Shown: positions 11,183 through 20,692, counted from the first letter of the stretch. The stretch: 64,000 bases of DNA from Marivibrio halodurans (GCF_017963645.1 NZ_JAGMWN010000001.1:372001-436000); one strand, 5' to 3'. A program made the numbers and translations. Notes: generated from the letters alone by a model not told the origin.

Positions 11183-13234
11183 TCAGTCAGGCGCCTCCAT
11201 CAGGATGGGCACGACCGCGTCGTCGATCTCGCGGGCGAAACGGTGTCCGCCATGCACCGCATGCGCGATCAGCCCGGGCGCCAGCGCATCGCCGATCCGC
11301 GCCACCTGCCCGATTCCGGCCTCGGCGAGCGCATCGGGCGCCGCCGTCAGTTCATGATAAAGCCCGTCTTCCGGCGCGCGGGACGTGACAAGGACAAGGT
11401 TGGGCGCGGCCATCGACGCCGCGCGGTCGGTGAAGATGCAGCGCGTTTCCACCACCCCGCCCGCGAAGGCGGATACCGCGCGGTTCGGCACGATCTCCAC
11501 GCCCAGTTCGATCAGGCGGGCATTGGTGCGGAAGTCCTCCTCCGTATGCGCGCCCCAGGCGCAGGCGCGCCCGGCCGTCGTGATCAGCGTAACCGCCCGG
11601 CCCGTCTTCCGAATCATCTCCGCCAGGACGGAGGCCATGTAATGCTGGTCGTCGTCGAAGATCGCGACCGGCCCACCGGAAAGGATATCCGCCCCGCCCT
11701 CGCCCATCAGGTCGTCGGGCGTGTAGAGACCCTCGTCCCCCTCCAGCGCAGGGACCGGCGCATGGAACCACCGCCCCATGCCGTCGCGCCGCCAACGCGC
11801 CCCGGTCGCAAGTGCCACGACCGGATGCCCCAGGTCCCGAATCGCCGCCGCGTCGAGTGGACTTTCCAGATAGGTTTCCACATTGGAAAGGCGCGTCAAT
11901 TGCTCCAGCCGATAGTCGCGCACCCGCGCCCAGGTGGAGAGGCCGGGAAGCCGTGCCTCCCGACCCGCGCGCCCGCCGAGCGTGTTCGATGCCTCCGCCA
12001 GCACCACGTCATAGCCCCGGCGACCGAGCGTGCAGGCGGCCTCCAGCCCCGCCGGACCGCCCCCCACGATCAGGATAGAGCGGTCGGAGCCCCGGGCCGG
12101 CACCCGTTCCGGATGCCAGCCGCGCCGACCCTCCTCGCCCATTGTAGGGTTCTGCGTGCAGCGGATCGGCGCGCCGCGCGTATCGAAGGCGTAGCAGATA
12201 TTGCAGCCGATGCATTCGCGGATGCGTTCGGGCTCGCCCGCCTCGATCTTGTTCGGCAGGAAGGGATCGGCGATCGAGGGTCGCGCGGCCCCGATGAAAT
12301 CGACCGCCCCGCGCCGTATCAGCGTCGCCATCGCATCGGGCGTCGTGTAGCGGCCGACGCTGACGACCGGTTTGCCCACCAGTCCGCGCGCCTCGGCCAG
12401 CCAATCGGCATGCACGCCCTCGTCCACGAAACGGGAATGCCCCATTTCCATACCGTAGTCGTCGCATACGAGGTCCCAGAGATCGGCCAAGGGGCCGAGA
12501 TGGGCCAGCATATCGCGGATCTCGTCCGGCTCCGGCCCGAAACCGCCGGGGGAATGGGACCCGGTGAAGCGCACGGCGACCGCGCATTCGCCCTTGGTCG
12601 CCTCGCGCGTCTCCTCGACCAGTTCGGCGACGATCCGGGCCCGGTTCTCGAGGCAACCGCCATATTCGTCCCGCCGGTCGTTCATCGGCCCCAGCAGGAA
12701 ATTATGCAGGAGATAGCCGTGCGTGGCATAGACATAGACGACGTCGAAGCCCGCGCGATAGGCGCGCTCCGCAGCCTGCCGGTGCCAACGGCGAAGATCC
12801 CGGATGTCCTGCGCGTCGAGCTTGCGCGACTGAATCGGATCGCCGCGCGCCGGCAGGCTTTGCAGGTCGAAGGGCGGCTCGCGGCTGGCCAAGTTGGCGA
12901 TGGAACTGCCGCCATGCCAGAGCTCGACACCGGCGAGGCTGCCATGCTCCCGCACCGCCTCCACCATCAGGGCGTTGGCGCGCAGATCCTCCTCGTCCCA
13001 CAGCCGGGCATAGGGATAGGGCGTGTCGTCCGATGTCCGGTCGATCGAGCAATATTCGGTATTCACGACCGCCCAGCCGCCTTCCGCCTTCACGCCGCGC
13101 ATCGCCGCCAGGGTACGCGGCCACCCGCGTCCCATTCCGGTGCAATGCGGTACTTGATAGAAACGGTTGCGTGCCGTCTTCGGCCCGATGGTCACGGGCT
13201 CGAACAGAATATCGAAACGCGGATCGCGCGCCAT
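11183..13234 (-). CDS. Trimethylamine-dehydrogenase-like FMN/4Fe-4S oxidoreductase
   Basis: These 683 aa align along their full length with bacterial TMADH/DMADH. The N-terminal Old-Yellow-Enzyme barrel holds VPHCTGMG; Cys31 corresponds to the 6-S-cysteinyl-FMN cysteine. A YxxH pair lies near 169-172. A 4Fe-4S motif CIGCNIC...C (Cys341, 344, 347, 359) follows. The C-terminal half has an ADP/FAD-like fold (IVGGGPAGLEAA). It probably oxidatively N-demethylates an amine, giving formaldehyde and passing electrons to ETF. Tyr61 of the substrate pocket is kept. The two Trp residues that complete the TMA-binding bowl in the Methylophilus enzyme fall on Met and Asp in my alignment, so trimethylamine is an unlikely substrate. 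It is the middle gene of a three-gene operon. The start is ATG 13234. Confidence 0.88.
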   Translation of the reverse strand: MARDPRFDILFEPVTIGPKTARNRFYQVPHCTGMGRGWPRTLAAMRGVKAEGGWAVVNTEYCSIDRTSDDTPYPYARLWDEEDLRANALMVEAVREHGSLAGVELWHGGSSIANLASREPPFDLQSLPARGDPIQSRKLDAQDIRDLRRWHRQAAERAYRAGFDVVYVYATHGYLLHNFLLGPMNDRRDEYGGCLENRARIVAELVEETREATKGECAVAVRFTGSHSPGGFGPEPDEIRDMLAHLGPLADLWDLVCDDYGMEMGHSRFVDEGVHADWLAEARGLVGKPVVSVGRYTTPDAMATLIRRGAVDFIGAARPSIADPFLPNKIEAGEPERIRECIGCNICYAFDTRGAPIRCTQNPTMGEEGRRGWHPERVPARGSDRSILIVGGGPAGLEAACTLGRRGYDVVLAEASNTLGGRAGREARLPGLSTWARVRDYRLEQLTRLSNVETYLESPLDAAAIRDLGHPVVALATGARWRRDGMGRWFHAPVPALEGDEGLYTPDDLMGEGGADILSGGPVAIFDDDQHYMASVLAEMIRKTGRAVTLITTAGRACAWGAHTEEDFRTNARLIELGVEIVPNRAVSAFAGGVVETRCIFTDRAASMAAPNLVLVTSRAPEDGLYHELTAAPDALAEAGIGQVARIGDALAPGLIAHAVHGGHRFAREIDDAVVPILMEAPD

Positions 13235-13285
13235 GGGCCCTTCCCCCTGCAGTGAACGTGGCGATAGCCGGTCGTCCGGGAGAGC

Positions 13286-14713
13286 TCAGGCGGCGTTGGA
13301 GGCGGACCAGATACCTTCCGCTTCCAAATCCTTCTGCGTGCGCAGGATGCCCTCCCGCAGGATCTCGACCATGGTGTCGATCTGCGAGCGCTCGATGACG
13401 AGCGGCGGGGACATGACGCACATATTGTACATCGGCCGGACGATCAGCCCCATCGCCTCGGTATGGCGGTCGATCCGCTCCCCGACCTTCTTGTCGAGAC
13501 TGAGGGGGTTGCGGCTGCGCTTGTCGGCCACCGCGTCGACGCAGGCCATCAGCCCCTGCCCGCGCACCTCGCCGACCAGCGGCAGTTCCTCCAGCTCCTT
13601 CAGCCGCCCGAGGAAATAGGGCGAGATATCGAGCACGTGCTGAAGCAGCCCCTCCTTCTCCATGATCTCGATATTGGCGAGCGCCGCGGCGCAGGCGATC
13701 GGATGACCGGAATAGGTATAGCCGTTGGCGAACATAACGCCCTCCTCGGACCGCTCGATCTCGTCGAACAGCCGTTCGGATATGGCAACCCCGCCAAGCG
13801 GGACATAGCCCGAGGTCACCCCCTTGGCGAAGGTGATGATATCCGGCGTCACGCCGAACACATCCTCCGAGGCGAACCAATGGCCGAGACGCCCGAAGGC
13901 CGTCACCACCTCGTCATGGATCAGCAGGATATCGTTCTTGCGGCAAACCTCCGCCACACGCTTGTGATAGCCGGGCGGCGGAATGATGACGCCGCCGGAA
14001 GCCAGGATCGGCTCGCCGATGAAGCATGCGATCTTGTCGGCACCGACCTCGGCAATCTTGGCCTCGAGTTCCGCGATCAAGTGATCGCCGAATTGCTCGA
14101 CCGTCATGTCATCCGGCCGGCGATAGGGATTGGGCGAGGACAGTCGGACGACCAAATCCTCCGCCACGTCCAGATAGTCGCGATCGCGCAACTTGCCGCA
14201 GCAGGATGCGGAGAGATAAGTGGAGCCGTGATATGCATCGCCACGCGAAAGAATCATTTTCTTCTCGGGCTTTCCGCGCACATTGCTGAGAAATTGCGTG
14301 AAGCGCAGCGCGGTGTCGACCGCCGTCGAGCCGCCCGTCGTGAAGAAAATCTTATTGAGATCGCCCGGCGTCATCGCGGCGATGCGCTCCGCGAGTTCCG
14401 CCGCCGGCGCGCTGGTCGAGAACCAGGGCGAGTTATAGCCGAGATGCATCGCCTGCCCGTAGAGCGCCTCGGCGATCTCCGGCCGGCGATAACCGACCTG
14501 CACGCACCACATGCCCCCCGGCCCGTCGATCAGCCGGTTGCCGGCGCCATCATAGACATAGACACCGTCGGCCCGGTCCATCACCGGACGCGCCTCGTCT
14601 CCCAATTGATCGACCATGTCCCAGGGTTGGATAAGGTGGCGCTTGGCCGATGCCTCGACGGAGGCGACATCGACGCTGCTCTCATGGCTGTTCGGGCGGG
14701 TCATGCTCTTCAT
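13286..14713 (-). CDS. Class III PLP aminotransferase
   Basis: This 475-aa omega-aminotransferase has the fold-type I signature: [14 protein letters not shown] (residues 125-138) for the phosphate site, [15 protein letters not shown] with Asp267 facing the pyridine nitrogen, and Lys297 in [10 protein letters not shown] as the Schiff-base lysine. It would move an amino group between an amine or omega-amino acid and a keto acid such as pyruvate. I start it at ATG 14713; the longer reading to 14905 runs into the operator region. It heads the minus-strand operon with the TMADH-like and methyltransferase genes and is divergent from a TetR gene. Its partner substrate is unknown; the cluster suggests a product of N-methyl-amine breakdown. 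Confidence 0.85.
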   Translation of the reverse strand: MKSMTRPNSHESSVDVASVEASAKRHLIQPWDMVDQLGDEARPVMDRADGVYVYDGAGNRLIDGPGGMWCVQVGYRRPEIAEALYGQAMHLGYNSPWFSTSAPAAELAERIAAMTPGDLNKIFFTTGGSTAVDTALRFTQFLSNVRGKPEKKMILSRGDAYHGSTYLSASCCGKLRDRDYLDVAEDLVVRLSSPNPYRRPDDMTVEQFGDHLIAELEAKIAEVGADKIACFIGEPILASGGVIIPPPGYHKRVAEVCRKNDILLIHDEVVTAFGRLGHWFASEDVFGVTPDIITFAKGVTSGYVPLGGVAISERLFDEIERSEEGVMFANGYTYSGHPIACAAALANIEIMEKEGLLQHVLDISPYFLGRLKELEELPLVGEVRGQGLMACVDAVADKRSRNPLSLDKKVGERIDRHTEAMGLIVRPMYNMCVMSPPLVIERSQIDTMVEILREGILRTQKDLEAEGIWSASNAA

Positions 14714-14900
14714 GGGACGGCTCTTTCGCTTCTTGTGTTCCGAATTCCGGGGGGATTGTTCCGGGTTGGCCTCTCCGGACCGTATCCGGCGAAGACGGTT
14801 CTGCCCGCACCCGGTCATGGCGCGGCCTGTGGCACGCGCCGTGAACCGATAGCCGGAAACCACCTGTCGCGGTCTTCTGCCGGATCGTGTCTCAGGAGAT

Positions 14901-14924
14901 AACACTGAACAGACGTTCAGTCAA
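14901..14924. promoter_or_regulatory. BetI-type operator between aminotransferase and TetR genes
   Basis: CTGAAC (14905-14910), four bases and GTTCAG (14915-14920) form a perfect inverted repeat. It extends on the right to TTCAGTCAA and on the left to ACTGAA, fitting the pattern TTGACTGAA-N6-TTCAGTCAA seen at other promoters of this island. It lies between the two divergent genes and is probably bound by the TetR encoded next door. Confidence 0.65.
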
Positions 14925-15081
14925 ATTACGTCGTTCAACTTTCGATTTCATATCGCTTCTCGATGTCGCATCATGGCGCGTCCCCAAGGCTTTGGAGATA
15001 CCGCGAGGCACGCGGCGAAGCTCATGCGGACGATCATCCCTTAGCCCGAACAACGGACAACAGTGACAGGATAGCGCCCCC

Positions 15082-15765
15082 ATGGCCAAGGCACGCAAGG
15101 CCGACGCGCCGACCACCCGGATCGAGAAGAAGGAAGCCACGCGCCAGCAGTTGATCGCGGCGACGGTGGAGGTTATCGCGGCGGACGGCTTCGCGGACAT
15201 GACGCTCGCGAAGGTTTCGCAACGCGCGAACGTGTCGCGGGGGCTGGTGAATTTCCACTTCACCAGCAAGGAGCGCCTGCTGGTCGAGACCCTGCGGCAT
15301 CTAACGGAGGAATACCGGGCGAGTTGGTCCAGGGCGATCGCCGGACCGCGCACGGCGCGCGACAAGTTGCTGGCGCTGATCCGCGCGGACTTCAGCCCGC
15401 GCGTCTGCAATCGCAAGAAAATCGCGGTCTGGTATGCCTTTTGGGGCGAGGCGAAGTCGCGACCGACCTATCTGGAAGTCTGCGCCAAGGCTGACGGCGC
15501 CTTCGCCCAGACCGTGGAGGAGCTTTGCGTCGAAATCGCGCGCGAAGGCGGCTATGCCGTCGATGCCGCGCTCGCGGCCCGCGGCCTGCGCTGCATTACC
15601 GATGGACTCTGGCTTGAACTCCTGATGGCACCGCAGCAGTTCCGCCGCGATATCGCGATCCGGACATGCCTGCAGTATCTCGCGGCCCTGTTTCCAAACG
15701 ATTTCCTGGGCTCCGAATACGATCATCTGACGCAGGCCGTCCTGGAGCGCGAAACCCCCGCCTAA
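15082..15765 (+). CDS. BetI-like TetR-family regulator (paralogue 1)
   Basis: This 227-aa repressor has an N-terminal HTH over residues 19-65, with TLAKVSQRANVSRGLVNFHF as the TetR recognition region. The ligand domain contains KKIAVWYAFWGEAKSRPTY, a signature of BetI-type proteins that sense choline and related quaternary amines. It is divergent from the aminotransferase operon and stands upstream of the ABC importer, with operator-like palindromes on both sides (14901-14924 and 15834-15914). It probably represses both directions until a quaternary or methylated amine binds. The start is ATG 15082, close to AGGATAGCGC. Two further paralogues lie at 27740 and 28550. Confidence 0.85.
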   Translation: MAKARKADAPTTRIEKKEATRQQLIAATVEVIAADGFADMTLAKVSQRANVSRGLVNFHFTSKERLLVETLRHLTEEYRASWSRAIAGPRTARDKLLALIRADFSPRVCNRKKIAVWYAFWGEAKSRPTYLEVCAKADGAFAQTVEELCVEIAREGGYAVDAALAARGLRCITDGLWLELLMAPQQFRRDIAIRTCLQYLAALFPNDFLGSEYDHLTQAVLERETPA

Positions 15766-16113
15766 CCCCCGGCTTGCCCGCCAACTTAGGCGAACCGAAG
15801 CCATCTCCATGAGTCGCGCGCCCCTCACTGAACGACTGTATAGTCAAAAATTACGCGCTATATACTTGACGCGACGCGCGTCAGGGCCATACGATTGAAT
15901 GAACGTTTAGTGAAACGTCGAGGATTTGCCGACGGGCGGCGCAGAATCCGACCATCGGATCCGGCATGTGCCGGCGCGAAAGTGACAACGACATCCGGCC
16001 AACGGGTGGCCTATGGATTGGGGCTGGCGCGCGCCATGCGCGGGCACCTCCGATATCGCATATCGTCGATACGCCGACGTCGAACACAATCGAACTCTAC
16101 TGGGAGACAGAGG
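15766..16113. promoter_or_regulatory. Promoter/operator region of the ABC importer operon
   Basis: This 348-bp non-coding region has several symmetrical sites. GACT-GTAT-AGTC lies at 15834-15845. TGACGCG and CGCGTCA form a perfect 7-bp inverted repeat with a 3-base spacer at 15867-15883. A partial BetI-type site follows, with right half TTTAGTGAA at 15906-15914 and GATTGAA before it. The importer promoter is presumably here; TTGACG at 15866 could be a -35 box but I cannot fix a -10. GGGAGACAGAGG precedes the binding-protein start. Confidence 0.5.
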
Positions 16114-17235
16114 ATGCAGATCAAGGACAAGGTTAAGGCTTTTCATGACGGCGCCCTTAGCCGCCGCGACATGCTGAACGGCCTGGCCGCGATCGGTGTC
16201 GGGGTCGCGATGGCGCCGATCCTGCCGCGCACCGCGCGGGCCGCCGGCTCGGACGCCATTTATTTCACCTGGGGCGGTTACGACATCCCCGACCTCTTCA
16301 AGCCCTATATAGAAAAACATGGCGAGGCGCCGAGCTTCGCCACCTTCGGCGGGTCGGAGGAAGGGCTGACCAAGATGCGCGCCGGCTATGTCGTCGATGT
16401 CTCGCATCCCTGCAACCAGGCGGTTCCGCGCTGGGTGGCGACCGGCCTGTTCCAAACCGCCGACCCGTCGCGGCTTTCCAATTGGTCGGACGTCATCCCC
16501 TCGCTCTACGAGCTGGAAGGCAACATGGCGGACGGCCGCCCCTACATGGTTCCGATGGAATGGGGCCAAACCTCGGTCACCTATCGTACCGACCTCGTCG
16601 ACCTGCAGGGCGAGCCGGAATCCTGGGGTATCCTCTGGGACGAGCGCTATAAGGGCCGGTTGGGCTCGCTCGCCTCGGCGGCCGACGCCTGGTGGGTCGG
16701 CGCGATCTATGCCGGCGTCGATTTCGAGAACATGGCGTCCGACGAGGCATTCGAGAAGATCGCCGCCGTGATGCGCGAGCAGCGTCCCCTGATCCGCACC
16801 TATACGGATGAGACCACGTCGCTGGAGCAGGCGCTGGCCTCGGGCGAGATGGTCGCGGCCATGACCTGGAACGAATCCGCCGCCGCGCTCAAGAACCAGG
16901 GTCTGCCGGTCAAGTTCGCCGCTCCTAAGGAAGGCGCGCTGACCTGGGTCTGCGGCGCGATGATCCACAAGGAAGCGCCGAACATCGACCTCGCCCACGA
17001 CATCATCGATTCCCTGATCAGCACGGATACCGGCAAGTTCCTGATCGGTGAGTACGGCTATGGGCACTCCAACGCCAAATCCTTCGAGGCTTTCTCCGAG
17101 GAAGATCTTGCGGCGAAGGGCCTCAGTTCCAATCCGAACGACATCCTTGCGGCCGGAAAGTTCCAGATTCCGCAGAGCCAGGAGTTCGAGACGCGGATGA
17201 ATCAGGAATTCGAGAACATTAAGGCCGGCTTCTAA
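16114..17235 (+). CDS. Spermidine/putrescine-type ABC substrate-binding protein
   Basis: This is a 373-aa periplasmic binding protein of the PotD/PotF family. A twin-arginine-type leader is visible: LSRRDMLNGLAAIGVGVAM, followed by a likely cut at ARA-AG near residue 43. The mature part begins with a strand typical of the family (IYFTWGGYDIPDLFKPYIE) and has WGQTSVTYRTDL and MTWNESAAAL in the binding lobes. It delivers a cationic amine to the permeases encoded downstream. Substrate preference cannot be read, but the surrounding genes favour a quaternary or methylated amine over polyamines. The start is ATG 16114; the open frame extends upstream to 15895 through the operator region and is not translated there. 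Confidence 0.9.
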   Translation: MQIKDKVKAFHDGALSRRDMLNGLAAIGVGVAMAPILPRTARAAGSDAIYFTWGGYDIPDLFKPYIEKHGEAPSFATFGGSEEGLTKMRAGYVVDVSHPCNQAVPRWVATGLFQTADPSRLSNWSDVIPSLYELEGNMADGRPYMVPMEWGQTSVTYRTDLVDLQGEPESWGILWDERYKGRLGSLASAADAWWVGAIYAGVDFENMASDEAFEKIAAVMREQRPLIRTYTDETTSLEQALASGEMVAAMTWNESAAALKNQGLPVKFAAPKEGALTWVCGAMIHKEAPNIDLAHDIIDSLISTDTGKFLIGEYGYGHSNAKSFEAFSEEDLAAKGLSSNPNDILAAGKFQIPQSQEFETRMNQEFENIKAGF

Positions 17236-17468
17236 GTTTCGCCGGCGCCACAAGAATTCCTGGTTGGTCACCGATGTCGCCGCCCGCGCCGCAGCATGCC
17301 GGTGTGGGCGGCGGCAGCGGTGCTACCGGATTTGGATTTTCGGTGTAAGATTTTCGGCGGTTGTTCCGCTCCTACCCGTCGATCGTTCCGGACTTGAGGC
17401 AGCGTTACGCCCAACGTCGCGCATGCCGTCGGGACCGGCCGATCGGATGATCGCGAGAGGTCGAACAC
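17236..17468. other. Binding-protein to permease spacer
   Basis: This 233-bp stretch has no gene. Its first half is GC-rich with GCCGCC...GGGCGGCGGC pairing potential around 17278-17315. Such spacers often allow more binding protein than permease to be made. It lacks a clear T-run, so partial termination or RNA stabilisation is a guess. Confidence 0.35.
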
Positions 17469-18401
17469 GTGGTTGATGCAACCTCGCTGAGCGAACCCGA
17501 ATTAACGGAGTCGCGACCACGCGGCGGTCGCTTGGCGACCCTTTTCCGACGAAGCGAGAGCCTGCGCGGCTATGCCCTGCTCTCCCCGACACTGGCGGTC
17601 ATGGCGCTGGCCATGTGCGCGCCGACGGCCATGATGGTGGCGTTGAGCTTCTGGGTTCAGTCCGGCTTCGACATCACCATGACCTTCACGCTCGATAATT
17701 ACGCGAAGGTCTTCACCAATCCGATCTTCGAGGCACTGTTCCTGCGCACCCTGATGATCTCGGGAACCTGCGCGCTGGCGACCGTTCTGATCTCCTATCC
17801 GATGGCCTATTACGTGGCCTTCCACGTCCACCGGCGGAAACTCGCCTGGGTCATCATGATGACGCTGCCCTTCTGGACCAGCTATCTGCTGCGCGTTTTC
17901 TCCTGGAAGGTGGTGCTCGGCTATAACGGCGCGATCAATTCGGGGCTGATGTCGCTCGGCCTGATTTCCGAGCCGCTGGAGTTCCTGCTCTACAGCCCGG
18001 AAGCCGTCATCATCACGCTGGCCCATGCCTGGGCCGCCTTCGCGATCCTACCGATCTATGTCTCGCTTGAGAAAATCGACCGCTCCCTGCTGGAGGCGGC
18101 CGCCGACCTCGGCGACGGCGCGGTCGCCCGGTTCCTGCGGATCACGCTGCCGCTCTCCATGCCGGGCGTGATCGCGGCGCTGCTGCTGATCTTCATCCCG
18201 ACCTTCGGCGATTTCGTGACGCCCGCGCTGGTCGGTGGGCCGGATGGCATGATGCTGGCCAATATCGTCCAGAAGATGTTCGGCAAATTGAACGATTGGC
18301 CGCTCGGCTCGGCGCTGGCCATCTCCATGATGATCATCGTGTCGATCATGTGCGGCGGCCTTATCTGGGTCACGCGTCAGATCAAGGAGCGCGCGATATG
18401 A
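17469..18401 (+). CDS. ABC transporter permease (PotB/PotH type)
   Basis: This 310-aa inner-membrane protein has about six spans. A cytoplasmic N-terminus of about 30 residues precedes the first helix (LLSPTLAVMALAMCAP). The EAA loop that contacts the ATPase is seen as EAAADLGDGAVARFLRITLPL (around residue 210). It starts at GTG 17469 with GAGAGG upstream. Its stop overlaps the start of the second permease (ATGA). The two permeases would form the channel for the amine captured by the preceding binding protein. Confidence 0.9.
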   Translation: MVDATSLSEPELTESRPRGGRLATLFRRSESLRGYALLSPTLAVMALAMCAPTAMMVALSFWVQSGFDITMTFTLDNYAKVFTNPIFEALFLRTLMISGTCALATVLISYPMAYYVAFHVHRRKLAWVIMMTLPFWTSYLLRVFSWKVVLGYNGAINSGLMSLGLISEPLEFLLYSPEAVIITLAHAWAAFAILPIYVSLEKIDRSLLEAAADLGDGAVARFLRITLPLSMPGVIAALLLIFIPTFGDFVTPALVGGPDGMMLANIVQKMFGKLNDWPLGSALAISMMIIVSIMCGGLIWVTRQIKERAI

Positions 18402-19216
18402 GCGCCGGCGGATACATGCACCGCCCGAACCGGCCGTTGATGGTCTATGCGATCGGGTATCTCGCCTTTCTCTACATGCCGATCCTGCTGCTGCCGTTGT
18501 TCTCCTTTAACGACGCGATCTATATCGCCTTTCCGTTGAAGGCGTTCACGACGCAATGGTACCAGCAGATGTTCGCCAACGACGCGATGCACGCCGCGCT
18601 CATGAACAGCGTTCAGGTCGGCGTCAGCGCCTCGGTCCTGGCGACCATACTCGGGATCTTCGGGGCGAAGGCGGTCACGCGTTTCCGCATCAAGGGCGTG
18701 AAGCCGGTCCTGGGCGTGGTCATGCTGCCACTGGTGATCCCGCCGATCATCATGGGCGTGGCGCTGCTGATCCTGCTGAGCCAAATGGGGATTCCGCTCT
18801 CGCTCATCACCGTGACGGTCGGGCATGTGCTGATCTGCGTGCCCTTTTCCATCGTGACGCTGATGGCGAGCTTCGAGGGCTTCGACAAGTCGATGGAGGA
18901 GGCCGCCGCCGATCTCGGCGACAATGCCTGGTGGATCTTCTGGCGGGTCACCTTCCCGATGGTCTTCCCGGGCATCCTGGCGAGCCTGCTGCTGTGCTTC
19001 ACCATCTCGTTCGACGAGTTCATCATGGCCTTCTTCCTGGCGGGAACCGACCCGACCCTGCCGATCTTCATCTATGGCCAACTCCGTTTCCCGCAGAAGC
19101 TTCCGGGCGTATTGGCGCTCGGCACCTGCATCGTCGCGGTCACCTTCACGGTGGTCTTCCTGGCGCAATGGTTGCGCGGACGCGGGCCCACCGCCCCCAA
19201 GACAGAAGGGAACTAG
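18398..19216 (+). CDS. ABC transporter permease (PotC/PotI type)
   Basis: This 272-aa membrane protein starts MSAGGYMHRPNRPLMVY with the first span at about residues 16-38. The EAA motif is visible as EEAAADLGDNAWWIFWRVTFP. It is the partner of the PotB-type permease and is coupled to it by an ATGA overlap. It is followed 4 bp later by the ATPase gene behind AAGGGAACTAGGCGG. The reading frame extends upstream to 18296, inside the previous gene, and is not used. Confidence 0.9.
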   Translation: MSAGGYMHRPNRPLMVYAIGYLAFLYMPILLLPLFSFNDAIYIAFPLKAFTTQWYQQMFANDAMHAALMNSVQVGVSASVLATILGIFGAKAVTRFRIKGVKPVLGVVMLPLVIPPIIMGVALLILLSQMGIPLSLITVTVGHVLICVPFSIVTLMASFEGFDKSMEEAAADLGDNAWWIFWRVTFPMVFPGILASLLLCFTISFDEFIMAFFLAGTDPTLPIFIYGQLRFPQKLPGVLALGTCIVAVTFTVVFLAQWLRGRGPTAPKTEGN

Positions 19217-19220
19217 GCGG

Positions 19221-20330
19221 ATGTCTTCCGACGACTCCTTCCTGAATATCGAACAGGTCACCAAGCGCTTCGGCGCGGTTGTGGCCGTGGATCGAGTGAA
19301 TATCGCGATCCGCACCGGCGAGTTCTTCTCGCTGCTCGGACCCTCGGGCTGCGGCAAGACGACATTGCTGCGCATGCTGGCGGGCTTCGAAACCCCGGAC
19401 GAGGGCGAGGTCTATATCGACGGCGTGCCGATGTCGGGTGTCTCCCCCCATGTCCGGCCGACCAATATGGTCTTCCAGAGCTACGCGATCTTTCCGCACC
19501 TCAATGTCGAACGGAATGTCGCCTATGGCCTGCGCAAGGAGAAGCTCTCCAAGCAGGAAGAGGCCAAACGCGTCGACGAGGCGCTGGAGATGGTGAAGCT
19601 CGGCGGCTACGGCAAGCGTAAGTCGAACGAACTCTCCGGCGGGCAGCGCCAGCGCATCGCGCTGGCCCGCGCGCTCATCCGCCGGCCGAAGGTGCTGTTG
19701 CTGGACGAACCGCTGGGCGCGCTGGACAAGAAGCTGCGCACCGACATGCAGATCGAGTTGCGACAGCTCCAGCAATCGCTCGGCATTACCTTCGTCTTCG
19801 TCACCCACGATCAGGAGGAAGCCATGACGCTTTCCGACCGGATCGCGGTGATGGCGCAGGGCAAGGCGCTGCAGGTCGCCTCGCCCAAGGATATCTACAA
19901 CCGCCCGACCAGCATGACCGTCGCCGATTTCATCGGCCAGATGAACTTCATCGAGGCGTCCGTCGGCCAGGTCGCGGATGGCGTCGCGGCGCTGGAGGCC
20001 AAGGGGCTCGGCCGTATGAAGGCGCATATCAACGGCACGGCGGTGACGACGGGCGCGCATATGATCGCCGCGCTCAGGCCGGAGAAACTCTCCCTCACCG
20101 ACAGCGAGCCGAACGGCGGAGGGAATGTCGTGAAGGGACGGATCGAAGCCGCCGCCTATCTCGGCGACCGCAGCCATTTCCACGTGCGCGTGGACGGGCT
20201 CGACCAACCGCTCGCCGTGGCCGCGCCCGACCTTCCCTTCGTCGGCGACGGTGCGAAGCAGGAAGGACGGCCGGTCTGGCTCACCTGGGCCGACGATTCC
20301 GTGATCCTGCTCGACAAGGATACGCGTTAG
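19221..20330 (+). CDS. ABC transporter ATPase (PotA type)
   Basis: This 369-aa nucleotide-binding subunit has Walker A GPSGCGKTT (residues 40-48), a Q-loop in MVFQSYAIFPH, the signature LSGGQRQR (138-145), Walker B VLLLDEPLGALD and the switch His in FVTHDQEEAM. The last 110 residues form the TOBE-like regulatory domain typical of PotA/MalK proteins. It energises uptake through the two permeases before it. It ends the importer operon; the next plus-strand gene lies 548 bp away beyond an operator. Confidence 0.93.
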   Translation: MSSDDSFLNIEQVTKRFGAVVAVDRVNIAIRTGEFFSLLGPSGCGKTTLLRMLAGFETPDEGEVYIDGVPMSGVSPHVRPTNMVFQSYAIFPHLNVERNVAYGLRKEKLSKQEEAKRVDEALEMVKLGGYGKRKSNELSGGQRQRIALARALIRRPKVLLLDEPLGALDKKLRTDMQIELRQLQQSLGITFVFVTHDQEEAMTLSDRIAVMAQGKALQVASPKDIYNRPTSMTVADFIGQMNFIEASVGQVADGVAALEAKGLGRMKAHINGTAVTTGAHMIAALRPEKLSLTDSEPNGGGNVVKGRIEAAAYLGDRSHFHVRVDGLDQPLAVAAPDLPFVGDGAKQEGRPVWLTWADDSVILLDKDTR

Positions 20331-20353
20331 ATCCGGAAGGCGCGTGGGGACCG

Positions 20354-20692
20354 TCAATCCGACGGACGCGCGCCCTCCCCCTGCTCGCCCGTTCGGGACG
20401 ATGACGCGTTATCGTCGTCCGCCGCCTTCGTCTCCTTCGGGCGGATGGGATTGTCGAGGCGCCTGAACCGGCGCTTGCAGCCACAATCCTCGACCGGCTC
20501 ATCGGTCCGGGGCTCCGCAACCGGCGGCTCCTCCTCGCCGGCCCATGCGGCCGTGTCGCGGCCACCCACGGCAGGCGCGGCCGTCATTAAAAGCCCCAGC
20601 AAACCGATCCCCAGCAGCGCCGTTGCCGATTTACGCCCACCGACCGGGCGCCGCCGCCCGCGCTTGGATAATCCCGTTCCATGCATGCGCAT
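20354..20692 (-). CDS. Possible small secreted or anchored protein
   Basis: This 112-aa minus-strand frame lies between plus-strand operons. It has a basic start (MRMHGTGLSKRGRRRPVGGR), a hydrophobic segment ATALLGIGLLGLLMTAAPAV, then an acidic, disordered tail containing one CGC pair. This could be a signal-anchored periplasmic peptide. There is no family match, no clear ribosome site, and the ending abuts the ATPase gene. It may be non-coding; the hydrophobic run is the main argument for it. Confidence 0.35.
   Translation of the reverse strand: MRMHGTGLSKRGRRRPVGGRKSATALLGIGLLGLLMTAAPAVGGRDTAAWAGEEEPPVAEPRTDEPVEDCGCKRRFRRLDNPIRPKETKAADDDNASSSRTGEQGEGARPSD

Noticed and set aside
10985-13255. 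Long plus-strand reading frame of 756 codons
   Set aside because: It is the antisense shadow of the TMADH-like gene; composition is Arg/Pro/His-rich as expected for GC-rich antisense, with no family motifs or ribosome site.
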